NCBI RefSeq assembly: GCF_000821245.2
Contig: NZ_LN611425.1
Coordinates: 425,377 to 472,657, forward strand
DNA length: 47,281 nucleotides
Source: Virgibacillus senegalensis
Lineage (GTDB): Bacteria; Bacillota; Bacilli; Bacillales; Amphibacillaceae
Reading direction: 5' to 3'
Positions 8,465 through 16,960 of the stretch are shown piece after piece. The translations under genes were made by a program, and so were the position numbers. Position 1 is the first letter of the stretch; each line of letters begins with the position of its first letter. The notes below the pieces were generated by a model. That model was not told the origin of the DNA and searched no databases. It was given only the letters and a program-made list of their open reading frames with translations.

Positions 8465-9496
8465 GTGATTGAATTCAAAGGACTTACGAAAGTGTATGAG
8501 AGCGGAGATCAGCCAGTCCGTGCGTTGGATGGGATTGATTTGAAAATAAATGAAGGAGAAATATTCGGGGTCATCGGTTTTAGCGGAGCGGGAAAAAGCT
8601 CGTTGATCCGTTGTGTCAACTGGCTGGAAAAGCCGACTAACGGAAGTGTGATCGTGAACGGCAAGGATCTTACCCAATTGGCTCCCAAACAAATCAGGGA
8701 CGTCAAGCGCAACATCGGCATGATATTTCAGCACTTTAACCTGTTGAATTCGAAGACCGTGTTTGCCAATGTTGCTATGCCGCTGAAGCTGGCGAAAGTA
8801 CCAAAATCAGAAATCCGGGAACGCGTAACCGAGCTGCTAGAGTTTGTAGGGTTGGCTGACAAGGCGGATTATTATCCGGATCAACTCTCAGGCGGGCAAA
8901 AGCAGAGGATTGGGATTGCAAGGGCACTTGCCACGAAACCTTCGATTTTACTATGTGATGAAGCAACTTCTGCTTTGGATCCTGAGACTACCAACTCGAT
9001 CCTTCAACTTTTGAGAAAAGTAAACAAGGAATACAACATCACGGTATTGATTATCACCCATGAGATGACTGTTATCAGGGAAATCTGTGACAGAGTGGCT
9101 GTAATTGAAGGCGGGAAGATCATCGAAGAAGGTTCCGTCTTTCAAGTGTTTTCGGAACCTACAACAAATACTGCGAGGAACTTTGTCAGTACTGTGATGA
9201 ACGATACCTTACCGGAATCCATCAAAAAAATAGTTCGGAACAATGCAGGATTTCAGAAAGTCTTCAGAATCAGCTTTGTGGGCGAATCAGCCGGACAGCC
9301 GCTGTTATCGAAAATCACCAAGAAATTTGATGTGGAGTCAAATGTATTGTTCGGCAACATAACAGAACTTCAAGGTGTTCCATTCGGTAACCTGGTTGTC
9401 GAATTCATAGGCAGTGAGAGAGATATCAACCGTGCATTACTGTATATCAACCAAGAGAAAGTTGCCATTAAGGAGGTCGAAGCAAATGCTGGTTAA
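8465..9496 (+). CDS. metN: Methionine ABC transporter ATP-binding protein
   Basis: A 343-residue ATPase of the D/L-methionine importer on the inner face of the membrane. Walker A is GFSGAGKSS, the signature is LSGGQKQR, Walker B is ILLCDEATSALDP and the switch His lies in ITHEM. The C-terminal NIL domain (about 265-340) binds methionine and causes trans-inhibition in this family. The start is GTG 8465 after GAGAGGG; longer in-frame starts run into the riboswitch terminator. Its 3' end overlaps metI by 11 bp. Two upstream SAM riboswitches make it part of the methionine regulon. Confidence 0.96.
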   Translation: MIEFKGLTKVYESGDQPVRALDGIDLKINEGEIFGVIGFSGAGKSSLIRCVNWLEKPTNGSVIVNGKDLTQLAPKQIRDVKRNIGMIFQHFNLLNSKTVFANVAMPLKLAKVPKSEIRERVTELLEFVGLADKADYYPDQLSGGQKQRIGIARALATKPSILLCDEATSALDPETTNSILQLLRKVNKEYNITVLIITHEMTVIREICDRVAVIEGGKIIEEGSVFQVFSEPTTNTARNFVSTVMNDTLPESIKKIVRNNAGFQKVFRISFVGESAGQPLLSKITKKFDVESNVLFGNITELQGVPFGNLVVEFIGSERDINRALLYINQEKVAIKEVEANAG

Positions 9497-10136
9497 TCAG
9501 GATCAAATTATCGAAGCACTAATCGAAACGCTGCAAATGGTTGGTTTTTCACTGGTATTCTCCGTTCTTCTCGGTCTTCCGCTTGGTGTCCTGCTGGTGG
9601 TGACCCGCAAAGGACATTTATTGGAAAACTTACCAGTATTCAATATCTTAAACGGAATCATTAATGTGTTCAGATCCATCCCATTTATTATTCTTATGGT
9701 GGCCATTATTCCAGTGACCAGGCTGATTGTCGGCACTTCCATCGGAACGGCAGCAGCAGTCGTACCATTGGTTTTCTATGCGGGCCCGTATATTGCAAGA
9801 CTGGTAGAGAATTCGTTGCTGGAAGTAGAACCCGGAGTCATTGAAGCAGCCGAGTCGATGGGGGCAACTCCTTGGCAGATCATTTTCAAGTTTTTGATAC
9901 CAGAAGCACTTAGCTCTTTGGTTCTTGCATTCACCATTGCAACGGTCGGCCTTGTTGGTGCGTCGGCAATGGCGGGAGCAGTCGGAGGCGGCGGGCTGGG
10001 AGACCTTGCCATTACATACGGATATCAACGCTTTGATACCACTGTGATGTTGCTTACTGTCGGCATACTAGTCATTATGGTCCAAGGTCTACAAACGCTC
10101 GGAAATATCACATCGAAAAAAATCAGAAGAAGATAA
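9486..10136 (+). CDS. metI: Methionine ABC transporter permease
   Basis: A 216-residue membrane permease with about five transmembrane segments and the EAA loop that docks onto MetN (EAAESMGATPWQIIFKFLIPEA, the last part of the cytoplasmic loop). The start is ATG 9486 with AAGGAGG at 9469-9475; this overlaps the metN 3' end by 11 bp, implying translational coupling. metQ follows after 15 bp. Confidence 0.95.
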   Translation: MLVNQDQIIEALIETLQMVGFSLVFSVLLGLPLGVLLVVTRKGHLLENLPVFNILNGIINVFRSIPFIILMVAIIPVTRLIVGTSIGTAAAVVPLVFYAGPYIARLVENSLLEVEPGVIEAAESMGATPWQIIFKFLIPEALSSLVLAFTIATVGLVGASAMAGAVGGGGLGDLAITYGYQRFDTTVMLLTVGILVIMVQGLQTLGNITSKKIRRR

Positions 10137-10151
10137 CAGGAGGAATCATCC

Positions 10152-10979
10152 ATGAAAAAACTACTTTTAGCGGTATTACTTTTGGCACTAGCGGTGTTAG
10201 GAACGGCTTGCTCCGGGTCATCAAACGGAGAAGAAACGGAAAAAGTGAAAATTGGGGTAAGCGGATCGGATAACCGCGTCTGGGACTTTGTAGCTGAGAA
10301 AGCGGAAAAAGAAGGAATCGAAGTGGAAATCGTACGTTTCTCTGACTATGTTCAGCCGAATATCGCGCTTGCAGAAGGCGAGCTTGATGCCAACGCATTC
10401 CAGACTATCTCCTATTTCAATGCCTTTAAGAAAGAACATGATCTGGATTTAGCGCCAATTGCGACAACACTTATTGCTCCAATGGGAATCTATTCCGATA
10501 AGTATGAAAGTGTTGAGGAGGTTCCTGAAGGTGGTAAGATTGCAGTACCTAACGAAGCTACAAACATGGGAAGGGCCTTGCTCCTGCTTCAGGAAGCTGG
10601 GTTGATTACGCTTCCGGAAGATTTTGACGGAAACGGCGCAGTTGATAAAATCGTTGATAATCCAAAAAATCTGGAAATCGTTCCAGTGGTAGCGGGGCAA
10701 ACTCCGAGAGCATTGCCTGATGTAGCTGCATCGATTATCAACAACGGAATTGCCGTCGATGCTGGTTTCAATCCAACAGAGGACTCCATCTTGCATGAAA
10801 GTGAAACAGCTACGCCTTACATCAATATTATCGCTGCCCGTACCGAAGACAAGGATGACGAAACATTGCAGAAGTTAGCTGATCTTTACCAAGAGGACGA
10901 CGTAAAAGAATTCATCGAAAAAGAATATAAAGGGAGCCAGATTCCTACTTTCGTACCATTAAGTGAAATAGGAGAGTAA
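10152..10979 (+). CDS. metQ: Methionine-binding lipoprotein MetQ
   Basis: A 275-residue substrate-binding lipoprotein (NlpA family). The signal peptide is MKKLLLAVLLLALAVLGTAC, with the lipobox LGTAC and lipidated Cys20. The family segments VKIGVSGSDNRVW, DANAFQTISYFNAF and PNEATNMGRALLLLQ are present. It captures methionine outside the membrane for MetNI. No convincing terminator lies in the 82 bp before the next gene, so the amidohydrolase may belong to the same operon. Confidence 0.95.
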   Translation: MKKLLLAVLLLALAVLGTACSGSSNGEETEKVKIGVSGSDNRVWDFVAEKAEKEGIEVEIVRFSDYVQPNIALAEGELDANAFQTISYFNAFKKEHDLDLAPIATTLIAPMGIYSDKYESVEEVPEGGKIAVPNEATNMGRALLLLQEAGLITLPEDFDGNGAVDKIVDNPKNLEIVPVVAGQTPRALPDVAASIINNGIAVDAGFNPTEDSILHESETATPYINIIAARTEDKDDETLQKLADLYQEDDVKEFIEKEYKGSQIPTFVPLSEIGE

Positions 10980-11061
10980 TCTAACTTTTCCATCTCTCAT
11001 GAAAAAAAGAGGATCGTGGTATAGCACTGACTTTGCAAACTTATAGAAAACGGGAGGAATT

Positions 11062-12282
11062 ATGATGACATCTGTAGTAGAAACCAATGCTCCATTAAAA
11101 ACGGTTATTACCGAGAACATTGAAAGCCAACGTGAAAAATATATTGCAACAAGTCACAGCATCCATCAAAAACCGGAGGTAGGAAACGAAGAGTATTTTG
11201 CTTCTAAGCTGCTATCCAACATATTAGAGGAACAAGGCTTTGATGTAGAGAGGGCCGTTGCTGGTCATGAAACATCTTTCCTTGCAAGAAAGAAATCAGA
11301 TATACCGGGTCCTGTCATTGCATTTCTCGCAGAGTATGATGCCCTTCCAGGGATCGGCCATGCCTGCGGCCATAATATTATCGGTACGACCAGTGTTGGA
11401 GCTGCGATTGCTTTAAGCAAAGTTCTGGATTCTACTGGTGGAGAAGTTGTTGTGCTCGGGACACCGGCAGAAGAAGGCGGCCCTAACGGCAGTGCAAAAG
11501 GAAGCTTCGTCAAGCACGATTTACTTCAGGGAATCGACGCTGCTATGATGGTCCATCCGGCTAATGCAACCAGAGTGACCTCCACTTCCCTTGCCGTTGA
11601 TCCACTTGATTTTGAATATCGCGGTGTTCCTGCACACGCAGCTGCTTCTCCACACGAAGGGGTTAATGCTTTGGATGCTGTCATCCAGCTGTTTAACGGA
11701 ATCAATGCTTTGAGACAGCAGTTGAAAGAAGATGTAAAAATCCATGGAATCATTACACATGGAGGAGAAGCTCCGAACATCATCCCTGAGTATGCAAAAG
11801 CCCGATTTTTTATCAGGGCAGATACCAGAGCCCATCTTAATGAGGTTACGAAGAAGGTGAAAGCGGTGGCTGAAGGTGCTGCTTTAGCAACAGGAACTGA
11901 ATTGAACGTCATTGCTTTTCAAAACCAAGTCGATAATCTACTGTTAAATAAAACCTTCGATCGTGTCTTTAAAGTAGCCGTTGAACAATTCGGCGAGACT
12001 GTCGACTTAAACGACAGGGATGGACTTGGCTCAACAGACGCAGGCAATATCAGTCAAGTGGTGCCGACCATCCATCCATACATCAAAATCGGACCGGATA
12101 ATCTGGTTGCTCACACGGTCCCGTTCAGGGAAGCTGCAGCATCCTCTCAAGGAGATGAAGCCTTATTGAAAGGTGCCAAAGCACTTGCACTTACTGGCCT
12201 TGAATTGTTGACAGACCATCGGCTTTTGTCCTCCATTAAAGAAGAGTTTGAGGAGAGAAAGCGGGAGCAGGAAGGTAAATAG
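11062..12282 (+). CDS. M20-family amidohydrolase (AbgB/AmhX-like)
   Basis: A 406-residue metal-dependent amidohydrolase of peptidase family M20. Metal and catalytic motifs are FLAEYDALPGIGHACGHN (first metal His), GTPAEEGG (catalytic and metal Glu), HPAN and a C-terminal HTVPFREAA. A dimerisation domain spans about 190-300. The closest described groups cleave p-aminobenzoyl-glutamate or N-acyl amino acids. Its place 82 bp behind metNIQ under SAM riboswitch control suggests release of methionine or another sulfur compound from an N-acyl conjugate or dipeptide; the substrate is inference. GGGAGG precedes ATG 11062. Confidence 0.85.
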   Translation: MMTSVVETNAPLKTVITENIESQREKYIATSHSIHQKPEVGNEEYFASKLLSNILEEQGFDVERAVAGHETSFLARKKSDIPGPVIAFLAEYDALPGIGHACGHNIIGTTSVGAAIALSKVLDSTGGEVVVLGTPAEEGGPNGSAKGSFVKHDLLQGIDAAMMVHPANATRVTSTSLAVDPLDFEYRGVPAHAAASPHEGVNALDAVIQLFNGINALRQQLKEDVKIHGIITHGGEAPNIIPEYAKARFFIRADTRAHLNEVTKKVKAVAEGAALATGTELNVIAFQNQVDNLLLNKTFDRVFKVAVEQFGETVDLNDRDGLGSTDAGNISQVVPTIHPYIKIGPDNLVAHTVPFREAAASSQGDEALLKGAKALALTGLELLTDHRLLSSIKEEFEERKREQEGK

Positions 12283-12293
12283 AAGACTACGTA

Positions 12294-12325
12294 AGGCAGA
12301 ATCCTTTTGTGGTTCTGTCTTTTTT
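12294..12325 (+). terminator. Terminator closing the met operon
   Basis: GGCAGAATCC (12294-12303) pairs with GGTTCTGTC (12311-12319), with one wobble and one bulged base, followed by T6. Confidence 0.75.
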
Positions 12326-12348
12326 CTTATGAAAAGCACGAGAACTGT

Positions 12349-12407
12349 TAAACGGAAATGGAGTGGGATTGCTTTCTCATACTCGCAATCGACGTCCTTT
12401 CCGTTTA
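12349..12407 (+). other. Long hairpin in the aspartokinase leader
   Basis: TAAACGGAAA (12349-12358) pairs perfectly with TTTCCGTTTA (12398-12407) and continues as GGA/TCC after one bulged T. Inside, GATTGC (12367-12372) pairs with GCAATC (12385-12390). No T tract follows, so it is not a simple terminator. It lies about 80 bp before the aspartokinase start and may be a leader regulatory element or a decayed repeat. Confidence 0.5.
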
Positions 12408-12485
12408 CAAGTAGTAATTTTCGTCGGAAGTGTGTTAATATTTTATACTAGAGACAAAATTTAAAAAATGGAGAGAGTAATTGAC

Positions 12486-13841
12486 ATGAAAGTAGCGAAG
12501 TTTGGCGGAAGCTCTGTTGCGAGCGCACAAATGCTTAAAAAGGTAGCCGGAATAATCCAGGAGGATCCTGAGCGGCGGGTAATCGTCGTTTCAGCACCTG
12601 GAAAACGGTATAGTGACGATACAAAAGTTACGGATTTGTTGATTGATTTGTGCCAGGCATATTTGAATGGGGACAGTTATGAAAGAGAAATCGATCTTGT
12701 AATCGAAAGGTTTAAAGATATAACAGAGGAACTGAACCTTTCCGAAGATATTTTACAGGAAATTCGTCAGGATATCCAAGATGTTATCCACTCGGATTAT
12801 GAAAATGAACTGAAAGCAGATGCTTTTAAAGCGATAGGGGAAGATTCCCTGGCAAAATTGTTAAGTGTTTATTTGAAGTCGCTTGGAATGGATGCATCCT
12901 ATTTAAATCCTAAAGAAGCCGGCATCATTGTCAGTGATGAACCGGGCAGTGCCCAAATTTTGGATGAAAGCTTCGACCACTTATACAAGCTTCACGACCG
13001 GAAGGATATTGTGGTCATTCCAGGATTTTTTGGATATACCAAGGAAGGCAAGCTAATCACTTTTTCCAGAGGCGGTTCTGACATCACAGGCTCGATTGTC
13101 GCTGCGGGAGTCAAAGCAGATTTGTATGAGAACTTTACGGATGTCGACTCGGTATATTGCGTTAACCCTACCATTGTAGATAACCCTCGGGAAATTACTT
13201 CGTTGACCTATAAAGAAATGCGGGAACTTTCCTATGCAGGCTTTTCCGTTTTTCACGACGAAGCGTTGATTCCGGCTTTCAAAGCAAGCATACCGGTCTG
13301 TATAAAAAATACAAATAACCCGAATGGTCTGGGAACAATGATTGTGTCAGAAAAACATATGACCCCCAATCCGGTTGTTGGCATTGCCAGCGACAGAGGT
13401 TTTCTCAGTCTTTATGTCAGTAAGTACTTAATGAACAGAGAACTAGGTTTTGGTCGCAGGCTGTTAAATATATTAGAAGATGAACACATATCATTTGAAC
13501 ATACTCCTTCAGGTATTGATGATATGTCTGTCATCATAAGGGAGTCCCAATTCCCTAAGGAAAAGGAAGAGCGGGTTCTCCGCCGGATCAAAGAGGAACT
13601 GGATGCAGATATGGTTTCGATCGACCGCGGTCTGGCATTGGTGATGATTGTAGGGGAAGGAATGAACAGCACGATCGGTCTTGCCCGAAAAGCCACGGAA
13701 GCATTTGCAGAAGCGAATGTGAACTTGGAAATGATCAACCAGGGCTCTTCTGAGGTTGCAATGATGTTTGGAATTAAAGAAGATGGATTGGAAGCATCCG
13801 TTCGTGCCCTTTATAAAGCTTTTTTTGAGGATTTGCAATAA
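12486..13841 (+). CDS. Class III aspartate kinase (YclM-like)
   Basis: A 451-residue aspartokinase that phosphorylates L-aspartate, the first step towards lysine, threonine and methionine. The N-terminal kinase domain has the KFGGSS motif, VVVSAPGK-like segment VIVVSAPGKRYSDDTKVTD and the ITFSRGGSDITGS nucleotide/aspartate region. Two C-terminal ACT domains (about 300-451) follow, with NLEMINQGSSEVAMMFG. The overall pattern matches B. subtilis YclM (ThrD), the lysine/threonine-inhibited isozyme. ATG 12486 is preferred because GGAGAGA lies about 10 bp upstream; ATG 12468 has no ribosome binding site. Its neighbourhood to metNIQ is metabolically sensible. Confidence 0.92.
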   Translation: MKVAKFGGSSVASAQMLKKVAGIIQEDPERRVIVVSAPGKRYSDDTKVTDLLIDLCQAYLNGDSYEREIDLVIERFKDITEELNLSEDILQEIRQDIQDVIHSDYENELKADAFKAIGEDSLAKLLSVYLKSLGMDASYLNPKEAGIIVSDEPGSAQILDESFDHLYKLHDRKDIVVIPGFFGYTKEGKLITFSRGGSDITGSIVAAGVKADLYENFTDVDSVYCVNPTIVDNPREITSLTYKEMRELSYAGFSVFHDEALIPAFKASIPVCIKNTNNPNGLGTMIVSEKHMTPNPVVGIASDRGFLSLYVSKYLMNRELGFGRRLLNILEDEHISFEHTPSGIDDMSVIIRESQFPKEKEERVLRRIKEELDADMVSIDRGLALVMIVGEGMNSTIGLARKATEAFAEANVNLEMINQGSSEVAMMFGIKEDGLEASVRALYKAFFEDLQ

Positions 13842-13848
13842 TTTACAT

Positions 13849-13898
13849 AAAAAAGAGAGGGAATCTGATTTTGAAACCAGATTCACTCTCTTTTTTTA
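13849..13898. terminator. Bidirectional terminator between convergent genes
   Basis: AAAAAAGAGAG and GAATCTG (from 13849) pair with CAGATTC and CTCTCTTTTTT (to about 13896), with one mismatch in the middle. A-rich and T-rich flanks serve both the aspartokinase and the minus-strand exonuclease, whose stop codon lies inside the stem. Confidence 0.85.
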
Positions 13899-14626
13899 TT
13901 TTCCATAGAAGCTAATAGATGGTCAAGCTCTTGCCAAGTTGTGACGCCTTTCTTTTGTGCTTCATCTAACAGAAATTCAAATAATTCCGCTGTCATGATG
14001 GCATCGTTAAGTGCATGGTGTCTCTCCAACTTTTCTATTCCAAGGTAGCGGATTAGGGGATCGAGCTGGGGATTTACCTTTGGAAGCAGCCATTTGGCCA
14101 TTAGCTGTGAATCAATGACATACGGTCTGTATTCAGGAAGTTTCCACCTCTTGATCATCGTCTGCAAAAAACGGATATCAAATTTGGCTGGGTGTGCAAC
14201 AAGTATGGTACCACTGCAGTAATTCAAGAAGTTGCTGAAGCCATCGATGAACGGACTGGCATTGACCAAATCATGCTTGTCTATTCCAGTCAGTTTCTTG
14301 ATTCTTTTCGAAACCGGCCTAATTGGTTTGATGATTTGATGGAATTTTTCCCTGCGGCAATATTTATTTCCGGTGATTTGAATCGCGCCGATGGAGATGA
14401 CTTCATGGCCTATTTCCGGAATTAAGCCCGTGGTTTCGAGATCAAATACGGTAAAGGTGGCTTCCGATAAATTGGTGGTTTCGAGGCTTGTATCTCGCTC
14501 TGTTTGCTGCAAGTTTTCCGATAAGCTTTGGTAGGAATGCCACTGAAAGTAAGGCTTTATTTTGGATTGAAACATCGGTTTTTCAAATAGATAATATTTT
14601 AAAATTTGTAAATCAATGGGTAACAT
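13883..14626 (-). CDS. DnaQ-like 3'-5' exonuclease domain protein
   Basis: A 247-residue DEDDh exonuclease. Exo I is VFDLETTG, Exo II is AHPAKFDIRFLQ (the usual Asn replaced by Pro-Ala) and Exo III is HHALNDAIMTAE. Such proteins trim single-stranded DNA or RNA 3' ends. It starts one base after the stop codon of the upstream DUF294 protein, a pairing seen elsewhere in bacteria, so the two are almost surely translated together. GGGTGG precedes the ATG. The role of the pair is not known to me. Confidence 0.88.
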   Translation of the reverse strand: MLPIDLQILKYYLFEKPMFQSKIKPYFQWHSYQSLSENLQQTERDTSLETTNLSEATFTVFDLETTGLIPEIGHEVISIGAIQITGNKYCRREKFHQIIKPIRPVSKRIKKLTGIDKHDLVNASPFIDGFSNFLNYCSGTILVAHPAKFDIRFLQTMIKRWKLPEYRPYVIDSQLMAKWLLPKVNPQLDPLIRYLGIEKLERHHALNDAIMTAELFEFLLDEAQKKGVTTWQELDHLLASMENKKRE

Positions 14627-14627
14627 G

Positions 14628-16538
14628 TTAAACCACCCGATTCCGATTGTAGCTTAATTCCAATACTTGCTGCAGTCTCTTTGCGATTGCTAAAGCTTCA
14701 CGCAGCTTCCGTTTATCTTCTTTGCCAAGCTGGTACAGGCTGATTTCGTTTGTCAGCTGTTTGTTTTCGGCCAGCTGGCTCAGGTTTTGCTCAAGCCGGA
14801 ATGTAAGTAAACGATGGAGAGCCATTTTTGCATTTTCCGCATCCCGGGGATGGAAACGTTCTGCTTCTGTCAGCTTGTTCAACCGGTCGATGGTTCCAAT
14901 ACTGTCGATGCCGTACCGAATGGAATATATTCTGACTGCATTGACGATTTGCATGATCGCAGACTTTTTTAAATCCAAAAGACGCTGCCTGCCTGATCCG
15001 ATAATTCTGCCAAAGGGCTGAAACGGGACGCGGAACCTTAGCGTATCTTTCGTTAACAATTGATGCACATGAAGTTTCTTTTGTACTTTCTCCGTAACTT
15101 GTTCACGGAGTCGATAGGCCAGGGAATAGTCTCCGAATATGGGACGGAAGTCCATGAAAATGGTAAAGTCACGGATTTCCTGAGCGTCCATTCTCTTGAT
15201 CCATTCCTCCAGTTCGCTTGTCCATTCACCGATTGTACGTCTCCACTTTGTCTCTTTCGCCATAATGCCTCCAGTACATAGAGGAAAACCGCATTGTTCC
15301 AATTTGAAATTGATTTTCTGACTGAATAGTTGAAAATACTGCTCGATCTCCTGAGGATTATCCATGTCCTGATAATCAGCAAGAATCAATCCGTTGTCCT
15401 GGTCCGTGCTAAAGCCTTGTTCCTTTCTTCCTTCAGACCCCATCACAATGAAACAGTAGTTGATATCGGGAGTTCCATATCCTTCCTTTATCATTTCTTC
15501 CTCAGTCAGGTGAATCACCTGTTTGTGGATACGGTCATTGATGCTCGAAATGAGCTCGCAGATTTCATATCCCATCGTCCCATGGGCGATTAACTGGCGG
15601 ATGAAGGTTTGAAAATGTTCATTATAAAAAGGGGACAGTTTCCGCAACTGTTCCACGTTCTCGGCGTTGGAAATACGGTAAGTCAAATCAAAATAAATCG
15701 AATCCTGAATATTGAAAAAGGAAGACTGTCGGAGGAAGCCTATAACTTTTTCTTTATAGAATACCGGAATGATTGATGTCGGATGATGTTTTAAATAAGA
15801 CAACGCTTCATAAATGAAGTTTTTAGACATGACTGCGTAAACATCTTCCTTCATATATTTAGTGACCTGACTGTCCTGGTCGTTTTGAAAAAATGCTGTC
15901 AAAATTTCTGAATAGCCGATCATGCCAAGCATGTGCTTCTGGTCATCGCTGACGATGACACCTTCCAATTCCTTTTCCTGCAGTACTTTTGCCGCTTCTG
16001 CTATCGTTGCTGAAGCATCGATAAAGACAGGCGTCTCCATGTATCCATCCACTCTTTTTGTGTACAATTCGGTATCTGAATCCTCATCCGTATCAGAGGT
16101 TTTGTATTTAACTTCCTGGTATAAGCTTTTCATTGTATTGCTGATACCTTCCAACACTACATTGGAAAATTGTCGGTTGGATGACATGAGCGCCATAAAT
16201 GCTGACTTGGAAAAGCAAAGCGTTTGAGTTGCTTCCAAGGCCTGTACGGAAAAACGCATTTCCCCGCTGGACATGACCACCATCATGCCGACAAGGTCTC
16301 CAGGGTAGTAATAGCGGATGGATAACTGTTTCCCGTTAGATCGGTGCATGATGCTGTTTGCCAGTCCGGATATCATGAAGTGGATATCAATATCGTTTTC
16401 TTGTTGATCTTCGTGAATAATAAATTGGTTCGCTTTAAAATTCTTTATTGTCGCATGTTCCGTCAAAGAATCGAATTCTTGTTCCGATAACAGACTGAAC
16501 GGGTATTGGGATTGAAACATATCCAGATACGCTTCCAT
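14628..16538 (-). CDS. cNMP-binding/CBS/DUF294 nucleotidyltransferase-like protein
   Basis: A 636-residue cytoplasmic protein with four parts: an N-terminal cyclic-nucleotide-binding-like domain (about 10-130; YYYPGDLVGMM), two CBS motifs (about 165-285; IDASATIAEAAKVLQEKELEGVIV), a GlnD-type nucleotidyltransferase-like domain (DUF294; GSEGRKEQGFSTDQDNGLI, keeping the G-S...D-x-D catalytic signature) and a DUF294 C-terminal helical domain. This suggests ligand-gated nucleotidyl transfer to a partner protein. GGGAGG precedes the ATG. It sits between yqzF (30 bp) and the exonuclease (1 bp), likely one operon. Targets are unknown. Confidence 0.88.
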   Translation of the reverse strand: MEAYLDMFQSQYPFSLLSEQEFDSLTEHATIKNFKANQFIIHEDQQENDIDIHFMISGLANSIMHRSNGKQLSIRYYYPGDLVGMMVVMSSGEMRFSVQALEATQTLCFSKSAFMALMSSNRQFSNVVLEGISNTMKSLYQEVKYKTSDTDEDSDTELYTKRVDGYMETPVFIDASATIAEAAKVLQEKELEGVIVSDDQKHMLGMIGYSEILTAFFQNDQDSQVTKYMKEDVYAVMSKNFIYEALSYLKHHPTSIIPVFYKEKVIGFLRQSSFFNIQDSIYFDLTYRISNAENVEQLRKLSPFYNEHFQTFIRQLIAHGTMGYEICELISSINDRIHKQVIHLTEEEMIKEGYGTPDINYCFIVMGSEGRKEQGFSTDQDNGLILADYQDMDNPQEIEQYFQLFSQKINFKLEQCGFPLCTGGIMAKETKWRRTIGEWTSELEEWIKRMDAQEIRDFTIFMDFRPIFGDYSLAYRLREQVTEKVQKKLHVHQLLTKDTLRFRVPFQPFGRIIGSGRQRLLDLKKSAIMQIVNAVRIYSIRYGIDSIGTIDRLNKLTEAERFHPRDAENAKMALHRLLTFRLEQNLSQLAENKQLTNEISLYQLGKEDKRKLREALAIAKRLQQVLELSYNRNRVV

Positions 16539-16568
16539 TGCAGAACCTCCCTATGTATCGCTTCATTT

Positions 16569-16805
16569 TTATTTCGTGTTTTTAAATTTTCCTTTTGTCA
16601 AGTTGCGCTTCCTGTCCCGAAATAAGATAAAGCCTCCAATAAATGCAATACCCGCCAAAAAGAAGATCAGTCCCGCTGCAAATTGAATGACGACATGAAA
16701 GAACCATGGGTGATATTCACCGAAAAAAGCATCTCGCATCCATTTGATTCCGAGTGTGGCCGCTATCCCGGGAATAACTAATATAATTAACGCAATTAGC
16801 CTCAT
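16569..16805 (-). CDS. yqzF: DUF2627 membrane protein (YqzF-like)
   Basis: A 78-residue protein with an N-terminal hydrophobic segment (about 3-19), a second transmembrane helix (about 40-62) and a basic C-terminus (FRDRKRN). The size and sequence pattern match B. subtilis YqzF (DUF2627), encoded next to bkdR there as well. It diverges from bkdR and probably heads the minus-strand operon. Function unknown. Confidence 0.82.
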   Translation of the reverse strand: MRLIALIILVIPGIAATLGIKWMRDAFFGEYHPWFFHVVIQFAAGLIFFLAGIAFIGGFILFRDRKRNLTKGKFKNTK

Positions 16806-16872
16806 TTGTTTACTCCTTTACTCCCTAAAACTATCGCACCACTTGCTGATGCTTACACACATGTAGTATAGC

Positions 16873-16892
16873 AGACATTATAAATAATGTCT
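16873..16892. promoter_or_regulatory. Perfect 20-bp palindromic operator candidate between yqzF and bkdR
   Basis: AGACATTAT-AA-ATAATGTCT is an inverted repeat of 9 bp with a 2-bp spacer, lying between the divergent genes. No T tract follows on either side, so it is more likely an operator than a terminator. It contains the TATAAA of a possible -10. BkdR or the product of a distant gene could bind it. Confidence 0.5.
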
Positions 16893-16960
16893 TTCTTGCT
16901 AAATTATGCAGGATTTATTATGATGGAAGTGTGCAAATAAATGCAAGGTGTGGTGTCTGG

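Noticed and set aside
12248-12451. 67-codon reading frame overlapping the amidohydrolase 3' end
   Set aside because: Crosses a terminator and a leader hairpin, has no ribosome binding site and no motif.
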